Shown: piece after piece, positions 16,494 through 23,948 of the stretch
Layout of the letters: every line of letters begins with the position of its first letter
How positions within the stretch are numbered: the stretch's first letter is position 1
NCBI GenBank assembly: GCA_905214955.1
Contig: CAJMON010000004.1
Span: forward strand, 1-64,000
Length of the DNA: 64,000 nt
Direction: 5' to 3'
From: an uncultured bacterium
GTDB lineage: Bacteria > Bacillota > Clostridia > Lachnospirales > Lachnospiraceae
The notes under the pieces: model-generated
Database searches by the model: none
The model's input: only the letters and a program-made list of their open reading frames with translations
What the model was told of the DNA's origin: nothing
Program-made: the position numbers and the translations under genes

Positions 16494-17630
16494 TTATTCG
16501 CCTTTCGCCCATTCAAGAATATGAGAAACGATTCTTTCGCTGGCATGGCCGTCTCCATACGGATTCGCTGCATGTGCCATCTTATGGTATTCTTCCTGAT
16601 TCTCAATCAGAGTAACAGCTTCGTTTACAATCGTTTCTTCATCCACGCCAATGACTTTCACGGTTCCTGCCTCTACTGCTTCCGGACGCTCTGTTTCCGT
16701 TCTTAATACCAGAACCGGAACGCCACATGCCGGAGCTTCTTCCTGCAGGCCGCCGGAATCCGTCATCACCAGGAAACTGCGGTCCATAATATTATGCATA
16801 TCTTCTACATCCACCGGCGGGATCAGATGCACGTTCTGAATATCTCCAAGAATCCGAAATGCCGTATCACGGACTGCCGGATTTAAGTGTACCGGATAAA
16901 CAAACACAAAATCCGGATATTTCTGTGCCAGTCTCTTAACTGCATTGCAGATATTTTCCAGAGGCTGTCCCAAATTTTCTCTTCTGTGTGCTGTCATCAG
17001 GACACATTTTTTTCCTGTCAGATCCAGATTTCTTAACGTTTCATCCTTAAACTGGTAATCCGGCTTTACAGTGGTCTGGAATGCATCAATTACCGTATTT
17101 CCAGTAACAAATACATTCTTTGTGATGCCTTCTTTTCTCAGATTTTCTTTGTTGTTTGCAGTCGGTGAAAAATGCAGCTCTGCAATTCTTCCAGTCAGTG
17201 TCCGGTTCATCTCCTCCGGGAATGGAGAATATTTGTCATATGTTCGAAGTCCTGCTTCCACATGTCCCACCGGGATCCGCTGATAGAATGCTGCCAGGGC
17301 AACCACAAAAGAAGTAGTCGTATCTCCGTGTACCAGGACGATATCTGGTTTTTCTTCCATCAGAACCGGCTCGATTTTTTCCAGGATGCTGCTGGTAATG
17401 GTGGTCAGAGTCTGTCTGGGTTTCATAATATCCAGATTGTATTTTACTTTTGTTCCGAAAATATCAATGACCTGCTGCAGCATTTCCCGATGCTGTCCTG
17501 TAAGGCAGACAACGCTCTCGATCCCTTCTGTTTCTTCCAGTTTTTTCACAAGGGGGCACATTTTGATCGCTTCCGGTCTTGTTCCAAATACACTCATTAC
17601 TTTCATTGTTCTTTTCCCGTCAGTTTTCAC
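16494..17630 (-). CDS. wecB: UDP-N-acetylglucosamine 2-epimerase, non-hydrolysing
   Basis: A cytoplasmic GT-B-fold enzyme of 378 residues interconverting UDP-GlcNAc and UDP-ManNAc. Recognisable parts are FGTRPEAIKMCPL near the start, HGDTTTSF near 100, HVEAGLRT near 122, and TDSGGLQEEAPA near 290. It would supply ManNAc for the glycan or its linkage unit; no WecC dehydrogenase or TagA transferase is nearby. The GTG start at 17630 overlaps the previous stop (GTGA) and has AGGAGA six bases upstream; an internal ATG at 17606 is a weaker alternative. Confidence 0.95.
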   Translation of the reverse strand: MKTDGKRTMKVMSVFGTRPEAIKMCPLVKKLEETEGIESVVCLTGQHREMLQQVIDIFGTKVKYNLDIMKPRQTLTTITSSILEKIEPVLMEEKPDIVLVHGDTTTSFVVALAAFYQRIPVGHVEAGLRTYDKYSPFPEEMNRTLTGRIAELHFSPTANNKENLRKEGITKNVFVTGNTVIDAFQTTVKPDYQFKDETLRNLDLTGKKCVLMTAHRRENLGQPLENICNAVKRLAQKYPDFVFVYPVHLNPAVRDTAFRILGDIQNVHLIPPVDVEDMHNIMDRSFLVMTDSGGLQEEAPACGVPVLVLRTETERPEAVEAGTVKVIGVDEETIVNEAVTLIENQEEYHKMAHAANPYGDGHASERIVSHILEWAKGE

Positions 17631-18712
17631 TGACTCTCCTTTCCTTCATCGAGTCTTTCCAGACAGCTTTTTATCTTCTGGTACCGCTCCTGCCAGGTAT
17701 TGGCATTTAAAAATTCTGTTTTTTCCTGTTCTGTATAAGATGGCTGAAATCCGTTTTCTTTTAACTGTTTCAGCAGCTGGAAAAAGCTTGTTTCATCTCG
17801 ATAAAAATAAACATATGGCCGGAATCTTTCTATTTCTTTGTAATAGGGCGCAATCACTGCTTTCCCCATATTGATATATTCATATAATTTCACAGGATCC
17901 ACTGCCTCAATGATGGGATTCACCTTGAACGGCATAATCATAGCATCTGTCTGTTCTGCCGCTTCCCACAATCTTTCATGCTCTAAAACACCCATTTTAT
18001 GAATATTCTCCGGCAGTGAACGATCCTGTCCGCCAGAAAATGGCCCCCAGACAGAATATTCTATATCTGGGAATCTGTCCACACTTTTCTTCAAGAGTTC
18101 AAAATCAAACCATTCTGCAACGGTCCCGATATATCCGATATTGTACCTGCTTCTCTGAGTCTGTTTCGCTTTTTGGGAAAAGTCCTGTCTTTTAAATCCG
18201 TTGCGGATCAATTTTATCTCACACTTCGGCCCCATCTGCTTTATTTTTTCTTTTAAAACACTGCTGCTTGCAAAAATAATATATGCTTTTTTTACCAGCA
18301 GTTTTTCCTGCTTTATGATGTTTTTCCGGATTTTCTCATCTCCGCACAATGCGGCATAATCATCCATACAGTCATAAATCAACTTGTAAGTTCCTTTTTT
18401 CGGAATATACTGATACAGTAGGGGATTTCCAATCCATACGGCATCATATTGTTCAAAATCTCTGATCTGCCTGGCGAAAAGCCATTTTTGGAGGAAAAAG
18501 GCTACTTTATTTTTATCCCGATAAGGAATTATCCCAACTTTCCGGCTATCCGGCAGTTCATCCTTGTCACTGCGCAGTGAAACTTTCTGGAAAATTTCTT
18601 TTAAGTACACGACTGTCACTTCATAATCTTCTGACAGCAGTTCTGCCAGGATCTGTGGCCGCTGTTTAATCCAATACCAGTCGATTCCCATCAGGTACAA
18701 TAGCTTTTTCAT
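17627..18712 (-). CDS. glycosyltransferase, GT-B fold (GT4-like)
   Basis: 361 residues. No N-terminal GT2 motif. The C-terminal half has the GT-B donor site pattern VDPVKLYEYINMGKAVIAP near residue 285, and a YDCMDDY segment lies near 125. It aligns by eye with the GT4-like domain of the 1137-residue fusion (MDD, WFDF/WFDW, DPVK/NPVK-[LF]-YEY, and a final W-x-x-RY), so the two are paralogues. The ATG at 18712 with AAAGGGA upstream is preferred to 18739, which would overlap the previous gene. It probably adds one sugar to the second exporter's glycan. Donor unknown. Confidence 0.8.
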   Translation of the reverse strand: MKKLLYLMGIDWYWIKQRPQILAELLSEDYEVTVVYLKEIFQKVSLRSDKDELPDSRKVGIIPYRDKNKVAFFLQKWLFARQIRDFEQYDAVWIGNPLLYQYIPKKGTYKLIYDCMDDYAALCGDEKIRKNIIKQEKLLVKKAYIIFASSSVLKEKIKQMGPKCEIKLIRNGFKRQDFSQKAKQTQRSRYNIGYIGTVAEWFDFELLKKSVDRFPDIEYSVWGPFSGGQDRSLPENIHKMGVLEHERLWEAAEQTDAMIMPFKVNPIIEAVDPVKLYEYINMGKAVIAPYYKEIERFRPYVYFYRDETSFFQLLKQLKENGFQPSYTEQEKTEFLNANTWQERYQKIKSCLERLDEGKESQ

Positions 18713-18725
18713 ACGCAGTCCCTTT

Positions 18726-19619
18726 CTAGCTGTCCACATAATTCCGGTAAATTTCCGCTGCTTCTATCGTCCGCTCCATGGTAAAACGCAGTCTTTCTTT
18801 TTCTTTCTGATAATTCTTTCTGGTAGCACTGCCACTTTCATGGTACACTTTCATCGAAGGATCGTAACACATGGAATAGTTCTTTTTTCTGCAGCGCTCT
18901 GCAAGAATATATTCTTCATAGAAGAAACGTGTCTCCGGCTCAAATGCTTTTTCTTCCTTTTTCACAAAATCAGGGGTAAAAATCAGGCAGGCCCCGAACA
19001 GCACAATTTCTTTTTTGGCTGTCTGGCAGATCGTCTCCTGCTTTGTCCGCTGTTTTGTCTGCATCCGGACCATTCTTTGATAATTCCAGTAAAGCGCCGG
19101 GTAAAAAACCGGATAAAACTTCAGCACAGCTTTATTTTTTCGAATGGTGGCATCCGCCTCTTCTCTGGTGCGTGTACGCCAATCCAGAGGATTCTGGTGC
19201 TCTTTGGTACTTTTCTTTATAATATCTGGTCCCAGAACGGCACACGGATTTTTCTCATAACTTTCTTCCAGACGTCTGATAAAATCCTTCTGTAAAAACT
19301 CAATATCGTTATTTAAAACTACCACAAAATCTGCCTGTTCTTTTTCTCTTGCATATGCATATCCCTGATTGTTTGCATAAGAAAAGCCGCCATTTTCAAA
19401 AATAGGAAGAACCGTAATACAGGGAAATTTTTCGTAACGTTCTGCCAGTCCTTTCCTTTTCTGTGGATCTTCGTGAATATCATTATCCACAATGATAATA
19501 CGGATCTGCTCCTGTCCATCCATCTTTAAAATCGACCGGACACAGGAATCCGTAACCTCTGCTTCTTTATAATGCAGTATAACAAAACTTACACGGGCTT
19601 TTCCCATAGGATACCTCAT
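18726..19619 (-). CDS. GT2 glycosyltransferase (rhamnosyltransferase-like)
   Basis: 297 residues with a GT-A domain: VSFVILHYKEAEVTDSC at the start, DNDIHEDPQ near 50, ENGGFSYANNQGYAYA near 80, and VVLNNDIEF near 100 as the metal-binding DxD equivalent. The arrangement resembles WbbL/RfbF-type rhamnosyl- and related transferases that take dTDP- or UDP-sugars. It overlaps the upstream gene by 4 bp (ATGA) and precedes a GT-B enzyme by 13 bp, so the three are co-translated. Cytoplasmic face of the membrane; donor and linkage unknown. Confidence 0.85.
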   Translation of the reverse strand: MRYPMGKARVSFVILHYKEAEVTDSCVRSILKMDGQEQIRIIIVDNDIHEDPQKRKGLAERYEKFPCITVLPIFENGGFSYANNQGYAYAREKEQADFVVVLNNDIEFLQKDFIRRLEESYEKNPCAVLGPDIIKKSTKEHQNPLDWRTRTREEADATIRKNKAVLKFYPVFYPALYWNYQRMVRMQTKQRTKQETICQTAKKEIVLFGACLIFTPDFVKKEEKAFEPETRFFYEEYILAERCRKKNYSMCYDPSMKVYHESGSATRKNYQKEKERLRFTMERTIEAAEIYRNYVDS

Positions 19620-20611
19620 TTTTTATCACGTGCCAGACATCTGGAAACCGGATAGATCAGCCTGGTATGCACCAGAAATTTCAGCAATGCTGTTGCCGCT
19701 TTCTGCGGCATTGGAACATCCGCATCTGAAAACAGCCCCGCTTTTTTATTTTTGTAATATTCCGGAAAATACGTTTCCAATATCCGCACAATATAGCTGC
19801 CAAGTTCCGCCATGTCTTTTTTCGATGCGCCAATCCCCAGTTCAAAAAAACAGGTACATAAAATCCGTATTACAAACCACTCGTAGTATTCTGGGCTGTT
19901 TGCTACTCCTTCTTTTTGCACCTGCACAAGAGTTTTCTCCAGTGCTTTGTACGGTAGTCTGTAATTTCTTAATCCTTTGAACTGATGCATCGCCGAACTG
20001 CTGTGCTGCACATAATAGTAGCCGCACTGCGGCAGCGTACATATTTTATCACAGAGGGCGCTAAAAAGCAAGGATATCGGCATATCCTCTCCCCGTTCTC
20101 CCTCCTGAAACCGCACCTGATACCTTTCCCACAGGCTGCGCTTATAAAAGTGAGAACATACCGCCGAAATCCTTACTGCCCATTCTTCTCTTTCAAATCG
20201 CCTGTATTTCCCCGGCAGAATTCTCTTTAAAATCCTCCCTTCTTCCTCAACATAAGTCACGCCACAGATGACTATCTCCGCATTCTGTTTTTTCGCGCAC
20301 TCGTAAAATTTTTCAATATAATCTGCACTGACATAATCATCCCCGTCCACAAATGTCAAATATTCACCATCTGCCAGTTCAATTCCTTTATTTCTAGCAG
20401 CTGACACCCCTGCATTTTCTTGATGAGTTAAACGTATCCGTTTATCTTTCTCTGCCATTCTCTCCAGAATCTGTCTGCTTCCGTCCGTACTTCCATCATT
20501 AATCACCAGAATTTCCAAATTTTGATACGTCTGCTGGCAGATGGAACGGATACACGTTTCCACATATTTTTCATTATTATAAACGGGAACGATCACAGAT
20601 ACCTTTTCCAT
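19616..20611 (-). CDS. GT2 glycosyltransferase (EpsJ/WaaV-like)
   Basis: 331 residues. The N-terminal GT-A domain has VSVIVPVYNNEKYV, INDGSTDGS near 38, ENAGVSAARNKG near 68 and FVDGDDYV near 88. The C-terminal part is less conserved and Lys-rich, as in EpsJ-type transferases that sit on the inner face of the membrane. The start codon shares one base with the stop of the DUF2304 gene upstream (TAATG). It probably extends the glycan with one residue; the donor cannot be deduced. Confidence 0.85.
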   Translation of the reverse strand: MEKVSVIVPVYNNEKYVETCIRSICQQTYQNLEILVINDGSTDGSRQILERMAEKDKRIRLTHQENAGVSAARNKGIELADGEYLTFVDGDDYVSADYIEKFYECAKKQNAEIVICGVTYVEEEGRILKRILPGKYRRFEREEWAVRISAVCSHFYKRSLWERYQVRFQEGERGEDMPISLLFSALCDKICTLPQCGYYYVQHSSSAMHQFKGLRNYRLPYKALEKTLVQVQKEGVANSPEYYEWFVIRILCTCFFELGIGASKKDMAELGSYIVRILETYFPEYYKNKKAGLFSDADVPMPQKAATALLKFLVHTRLIYPVSRCLARDKK

Positions 20612-21060
20612 TATACTTTCTTACCTTTCTGGCATTCTGTCTCTTCTAACTCTCCTTGTACTTCTCTTGCCGCAGCTGTCTCCTCGTAAAGTTCTTTCTC
20701 TTCTTCCTCTACAATTCCAATTCCTCTGTTGGCAGAATGGGAACGAAGCGCCACTTCCGAAGATAGTACCGTTACTTTTTCCTCCAGCTGGGAAACAATA
20801 ATAGAAAGGGTAAATACTTTTTCCAATAAAATAAAAATGACGATCAGGAAGACCAGATTGGCCGGGGACATCACTCCCATAATCTCCGTCAGTTTGTAGA
20901 CAATTTCTGGGAACAGGCTTAGCACACACAAAACCACTGCCACAAAAATCCAGAAGATGGCATCCTCCATTTTCACTTTCAGTCTCCGGATCTTGGAAAG
21001 GATCCACCAGGCAGTTACCACTGCCAAAACAAATAAAATCACACGAAGTATCGCTGACAT
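20611..21060 (-). CDS. DUF2304-family small membrane protein
   Basis: 149 residues with three predicted helices in the first 85 residues and a charged Glu-rich tail. It matches the DUF2304 pattern: short first helix, W-I-L-x-x-I-R-R near 20, an acidic loop, a second helix around FWIFVAVVLCVLSLFPEIVY, and a third helix ahead of a coiled-coil-like QLEEKV segment. DUF2304 proteins often follow a DPM-type GT2 in surface-glycan loci, as here, 4 bp after one. A role as accessory or flippase partner for polyprenyl-phosphate sugar is a context guess. Confidence 0.8.
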   Translation of the reverse strand: MSAILRVILFVLAVVTAWWILSKIRRLKVKMEDAIFWIFVAVVLCVLSLFPEIVYKLTEIMGVMSPANLVFLIVIFILLEKVFTLSIIVSQLEEKVTVLSSEVALRSHSANRGIGIVEEEEKELYEETAAAREVQGELEETECQKGKKV

Positions 21061-21064
21061 TTTC

Positions 21065-21763
21065 TCACTCCTTTACCCGAATCCGCACCCACTGGAACAG
21101 CAGGATAGAAAACAGCATTTTCATCATGTACCAAGCTGAATTTTTAAAATTCAGATAACTTGTCCCTGCAACCCGTTCCTGCATTTCCACTTGAATTTCC
21201 TCGATATGTACGCCGCAGTTTAAAAGATAGGCCAAGGTATCTGGTTCCGGGCTGTAATGCATATCGTAACCGAAACGTTTGATCATCTTTTTATTAAACA
21301 GGCGCATTCCGGAAGTCACATCTCCAATGTATTTGCCTTTTGTGGTGATCCAAATAGCGGTAGTTAAAATCTGGCTTCCGATCATCCGCCCAGTCAAAGG
21401 TTTCCGCTTGGTCTTAAACCGGGAGCCAATGACAATGTCTGCCCCGCTGCGGTCCATCTCCTCCGCCATCGCCTTGATATATGCCGGATCATGCTGACCG
21501 TCTCCATCAATCTGCACTACTCTGTCATATCCATAATAATTCGCATAGCGCATTCCACTTTTGATCGCTCCGGAAAGGCCGGTGTTTACCGGAAGATCCA
21601 GAAGATTGTAATGGTTTCTGGCACAAATTTTTCTTGTATCATCCGTAGAGCCGTCATTGATGACTACATAATCATATTCTGGATAATTTTCTATCAGATT
21701 GTCTACTACTCTCTTTATATTTTCAGCTTCATTGTAAGCCGGAATCATGATCAGTATTTTCAA
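21065..21763 (-). CDS. GT2 glycosyltransferase, dolichyl/polyprenyl-phosphate-sugar synthase type
   Basis: 232 residues, a soluble DPM1-like GT-A domain: KILIMIPAYNEAENI, INDGSTDDT near 36, VQIDGDGQHDP near 78 and VIGSRF near 105. It likely loads a sugar onto polyprenyl phosphate; the DUF2304 protein that follows may be its partner. I chose a TTG start at 21763 because GAGGAAAG sits just upstream and because the upstream ATG at about 21796 lies on top of a promoter (-10 at 21801-21806), where it would not be transcribed with a leader. First gene of a new transcription unit. Confidence 0.82.
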   Translation of the reverse strand: MKILIMIPAYNEAENIKRVVDNLIENYPEYDYVVINDGSTDDTRKICARNHYNLLDLPVNTGLSGAIKSGMRYANYYGYDRVVQIDGDGQHDPAYIKAMAEEMDRSGADIVIGSRFKTKRKPLTGRMIGSQILTTAIWITTKGKYIGDVTSGMRLFNKKMIKRFGYDMHYSPEPDTLAYLLNCGVHIEEIQVEMQERVAGTSYLNFKNSAWYMMKMLFSILLFQWVRIRVKE

Positions 21764-21800
21764 ATATCTTTCCTCGTTCCTCTGGTCGTAGTTCCTCATT

Positions 21801-21828
21801 ATTTTAGCATATATTCCAGAAAAGGCAA
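21801..21828 (-). promoter_or_regulatory. sigma-A promoter with extended -10, start of a new unit
   Basis: On the minus strand: -35 TTGCCT (21823-21828), 16-bp spacer, -10 TAAAAT (21801-21806) preceded by TGC, an extended -10. It lies just after a rho-independent terminator and just before the TTG-started GT2 at 21763, so it marks a clean boundary between two transcription units in the locus. Confidence 0.65.
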
Positions 21829-21830
21829 CC

Positions 21831-21853
21831 AAAAAAGGAGCCTAAAGCTCCTT
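21831..21853 (-). terminator. rho-independent terminator after the GT2 gene ending at 21858
   Basis: A perfect 7-bp stem, AAGGAGC with GCTCCTT, a 5-base loop, and a run of Ts on the minus strand (21836-21831). It starts five bases after the stop codon at 21858. It should end transcripts coming from the 32.6-21.9 kb segment. Confidence 0.8.
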
Positions 21854-21857
21854 CTTA

Positions 21858-22757
21858 TCATTTTTTCTGCTGCTCATAGAACTGAGTCAGCCACATTTCA
21901 TAAAGTTTTTTATGCTTTTGGGTAATCACGGAAAGCACGATTCCACAAACAAAGAACTTGAGTCCTGCTATTCCAATCAATCCGCCTGCAAACAGCATCG
22001 TCGTTCCCTTTGCCTGGAAAAATATGATTGCCATAATCACCCAGATCAGCACTGCAAGCCCTGCCAAAAGTGTAAAGGGCTTATATTCCAGGAACAGTGT
22101 CCCGATTGTTTTTAAAACTTTGATGCCGTCTGAAAGCGTGTTCAGCTTGGACACACTGCCTTCCGGCCGGTCTCTATATGTAACTGGAATTTCCTCAATC
22201 AGGAAATTTTTATCCAGTGCATGGATTGTCATTTCTGTTTCTATTTCAAATCCTTTTGACAGAACTGGAAATGTCTTTACAAAGAGTCTGCTAAATGCCC
22301 GCTGGCCTGTCATAATATCCCGCACATTGCTGTGAAACAGTCCATTGATCAGGCCTCTAACAATTCTGTTGCCGCTGTTGTGAAAGAGCCTTTTATTTTC
22401 TTCAAAGTAGGTGGAAGAAAGCCGGTCTCCCACTACCATATCAACGCCCTTCTTTAAAACCAGGTCTACCATCTGGCGTGCATGTTCTGCCGGATAGGTG
22501 TCATCACCGTCAATCATCAGATAGCAGTCCGCTTCCACCTCCCGAAACATGGTGCGAATCACATTTCCTTTTCCCTGTCGGTATTCATACCGCACAATTG
22601 CTCCTGCTTTTCTCGCAATTTCATCTGTATGATCAGTAGAATTATTGTCATAAACGTAAATCTCTGCCTCTGGCAGTACCCGTTTATAATCCTGAATCAC
22701 TTTTTTTATCGTTGTACTCTCATTATAACATGGGATCAATACTGCTATTTTTTCCAT
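21858..22757 (-). CDS. GT2 glycosyltransferase with two C-terminal membrane helices
   Basis: 299 residues. The GT-A part has IAVLIPCYNESTTI, YDNNSTDHTDE near 36, MIDGDDTYP near 80 and RDIMTGQRAFSR near 145. Two helices near 230-280 anchor it. The RDIMTGxRAF motif places it with polyprenyl-phosphate-hexose synthases of the DPM1/GtrB group. It follows a polytopic protein gene by 4 bp, so lipid-linked sugar made here may serve that or the DUF2142 protein as an external donor. Ends at a terminator. Confidence 0.85.
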   Translation of the reverse strand: MEKIAVLIPCYNESTTIKKVIQDYKRVLPEAEIYVYDNNSTDHTDEIARKAGAIVRYEYRQGKGNVIRTMFREVEADCYLMIDGDDTYPAEHARQMVDLVLKKGVDMVVGDRLSSTYFEENKRLFHNSGNRIVRGLINGLFHSNVRDIMTGQRAFSRLFVKTFPVLSKGFEIETEMTIHALDKNFLIEEIPVTYRDRPEGSVSKLNTLSDGIKVLKTIGTLFLEYKPFTLLAGLAVLIWVIMAIIFFQAKGTTMLFAGGLIGIAGLKFFVCGIVLSVITQKHKKLYEMWLTQFYEQQKK

Positions 22758-22761
22758 AACT

Positions 22762-23937
22762 TTACTGCCTGCCCTTTTTCCTCTTTTGTATTAAAACACA
22801 TCCGCTTGTCAGAAGTGCGAAAATCAAAATACTTTGAGACCGAAACGTAAACCAGAAATGGATCTGTGAATGGTTTGCCATAAACATATTCCAGAAGAAT
22901 GGATACAGCCCCACAAACAGAATGGGAACCATCTCACAGCATTTCTGTTTCAGAGAAGTAAGTTCCTTTCGTTTCAAAATCTGCCATGAAAAAAATACAC
23001 AGGCTGCCGCCAGCATCAGCACGGTCTCACGAGTGAGTCCTGTCTGCAGATTATCCAACAGCATTTTCCCACGTGCCAGGACATGTTCTTCATCTCCTCC
23101 CACACGAAACGCCGCTGTACTGACTGCATCTGCAAGGGCATTTGTCTGTAACAGCACACTTCCTAAAATCCATTTGCAGATCCATGTCAGCCCATAACCG
23201 GCTCCCCAGCAGATGCTCATCCGGATGCAGTACCACAATTCTGTTTTCAGTCTGCACTCCTGCTTCTGACTCCGTATCACCAGCAGAAGGATCAGCGGAT
23301 ATCCCAGTGTAATCACAGGAACGGTCAGAAAATCCACAAAATTAATCACAGACCCTGTGGTTAAAAAAATCAGTCCTGCCTGTTCCTTCTGATCCTGTCC
23401 ACATTTTACAAGCGCTGCACACATGGCCAGCATTGCTACCGCAAAACAAGAAAAAAATTGCAGGCTTACGGATACAATCACTGCTTTTACACAGAGCATA
23501 GAAATCACCATGCACATCGCCTGCACCACTCCTAGTTTTTTCTGTATCAGTGCAAAAGTTCCAAACATCAGCAGAAAAAACACAGCACTTAAGATTTCTC
23601 TCGCCTGCAGAATATTTCCAAACAACAGCAAGGGTTTAAATAATACCAGATACCCATGCCAGTACTGGATCCGTCCTCCCCGTGACATCATAGCCTGAAT
23701 GGTGGTGGTATCTTCCTCAATCAACATGTTATTCAGGATAATTTTATCTGTAAAATTGTCCAGCCGTCCCGATGTGGACTGAAAAAGAGGCTTTGGATAT
23801 TCTCCCTCTTCTTCCAGATACTCCAGAGAAGCATTTACATTTTTTTCCAACTGCTCTCCACCGATTCTGGTTGTTCCAAACATCAGGATCAAATAGAAAA
23901 CAATCAGTCCTGCAAATAGTTTTCCATATTTTTTCAA
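22762..23937 (-). CDS. polytopic membrane protein, possible GT-C enzyme, unknown family
   Basis: About 391 residues with around nine hydrophobic segments and a soluble stretch after the first (residues about 30-85). I recognise no named family. Genes of this shape beside DPM-like GT2s in glycan loci are often GT-C glycosyltransferases or polymerases using lipid-linked donors, but no catalytic Asp/Glu motif stands out. The TTG start at 23937 is chosen: GGGGAAAG lies upstream, and the longer frame from 24054 overlaps the previous gene with shadow-like sequence. Confidence 0.6.
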   Translation of the reverse strand: MKKYGKLFAGLIVFYLILMFGTTRIGGEQLEKNVNASLEYLEEEGEYPKPLFQSTSGRLDNFTDKIILNNMLIEEDTTTIQAMMSRGGRIQYWHGYLVLFKPLLLFGNILQAREILSAVFFLLMFGTFALIQKKLGVVQAMCMVISMLCVKAVIVSVSLQFFSCFAVAMLAMCAALVKCGQDQKEQAGLIFLTTGSVINFVDFLTVPVITLGYPLILLLVIRSQKQECRLKTELWYCIRMSICWGAGYGLTWICKWILGSVLLQTNALADAVSTAAFRVGGDEEHVLARGKMLLDNLQTGLTRETVLMLAAACVFFSWQILKRKELTSLKQKCCEMVPILFVGLYPFFWNMFMANHSQIHFWFTFRSQSILIFALLTSGCVLIQKRKKGRQ

Positions 23938-23948
23938 CGTTCTTTCCC

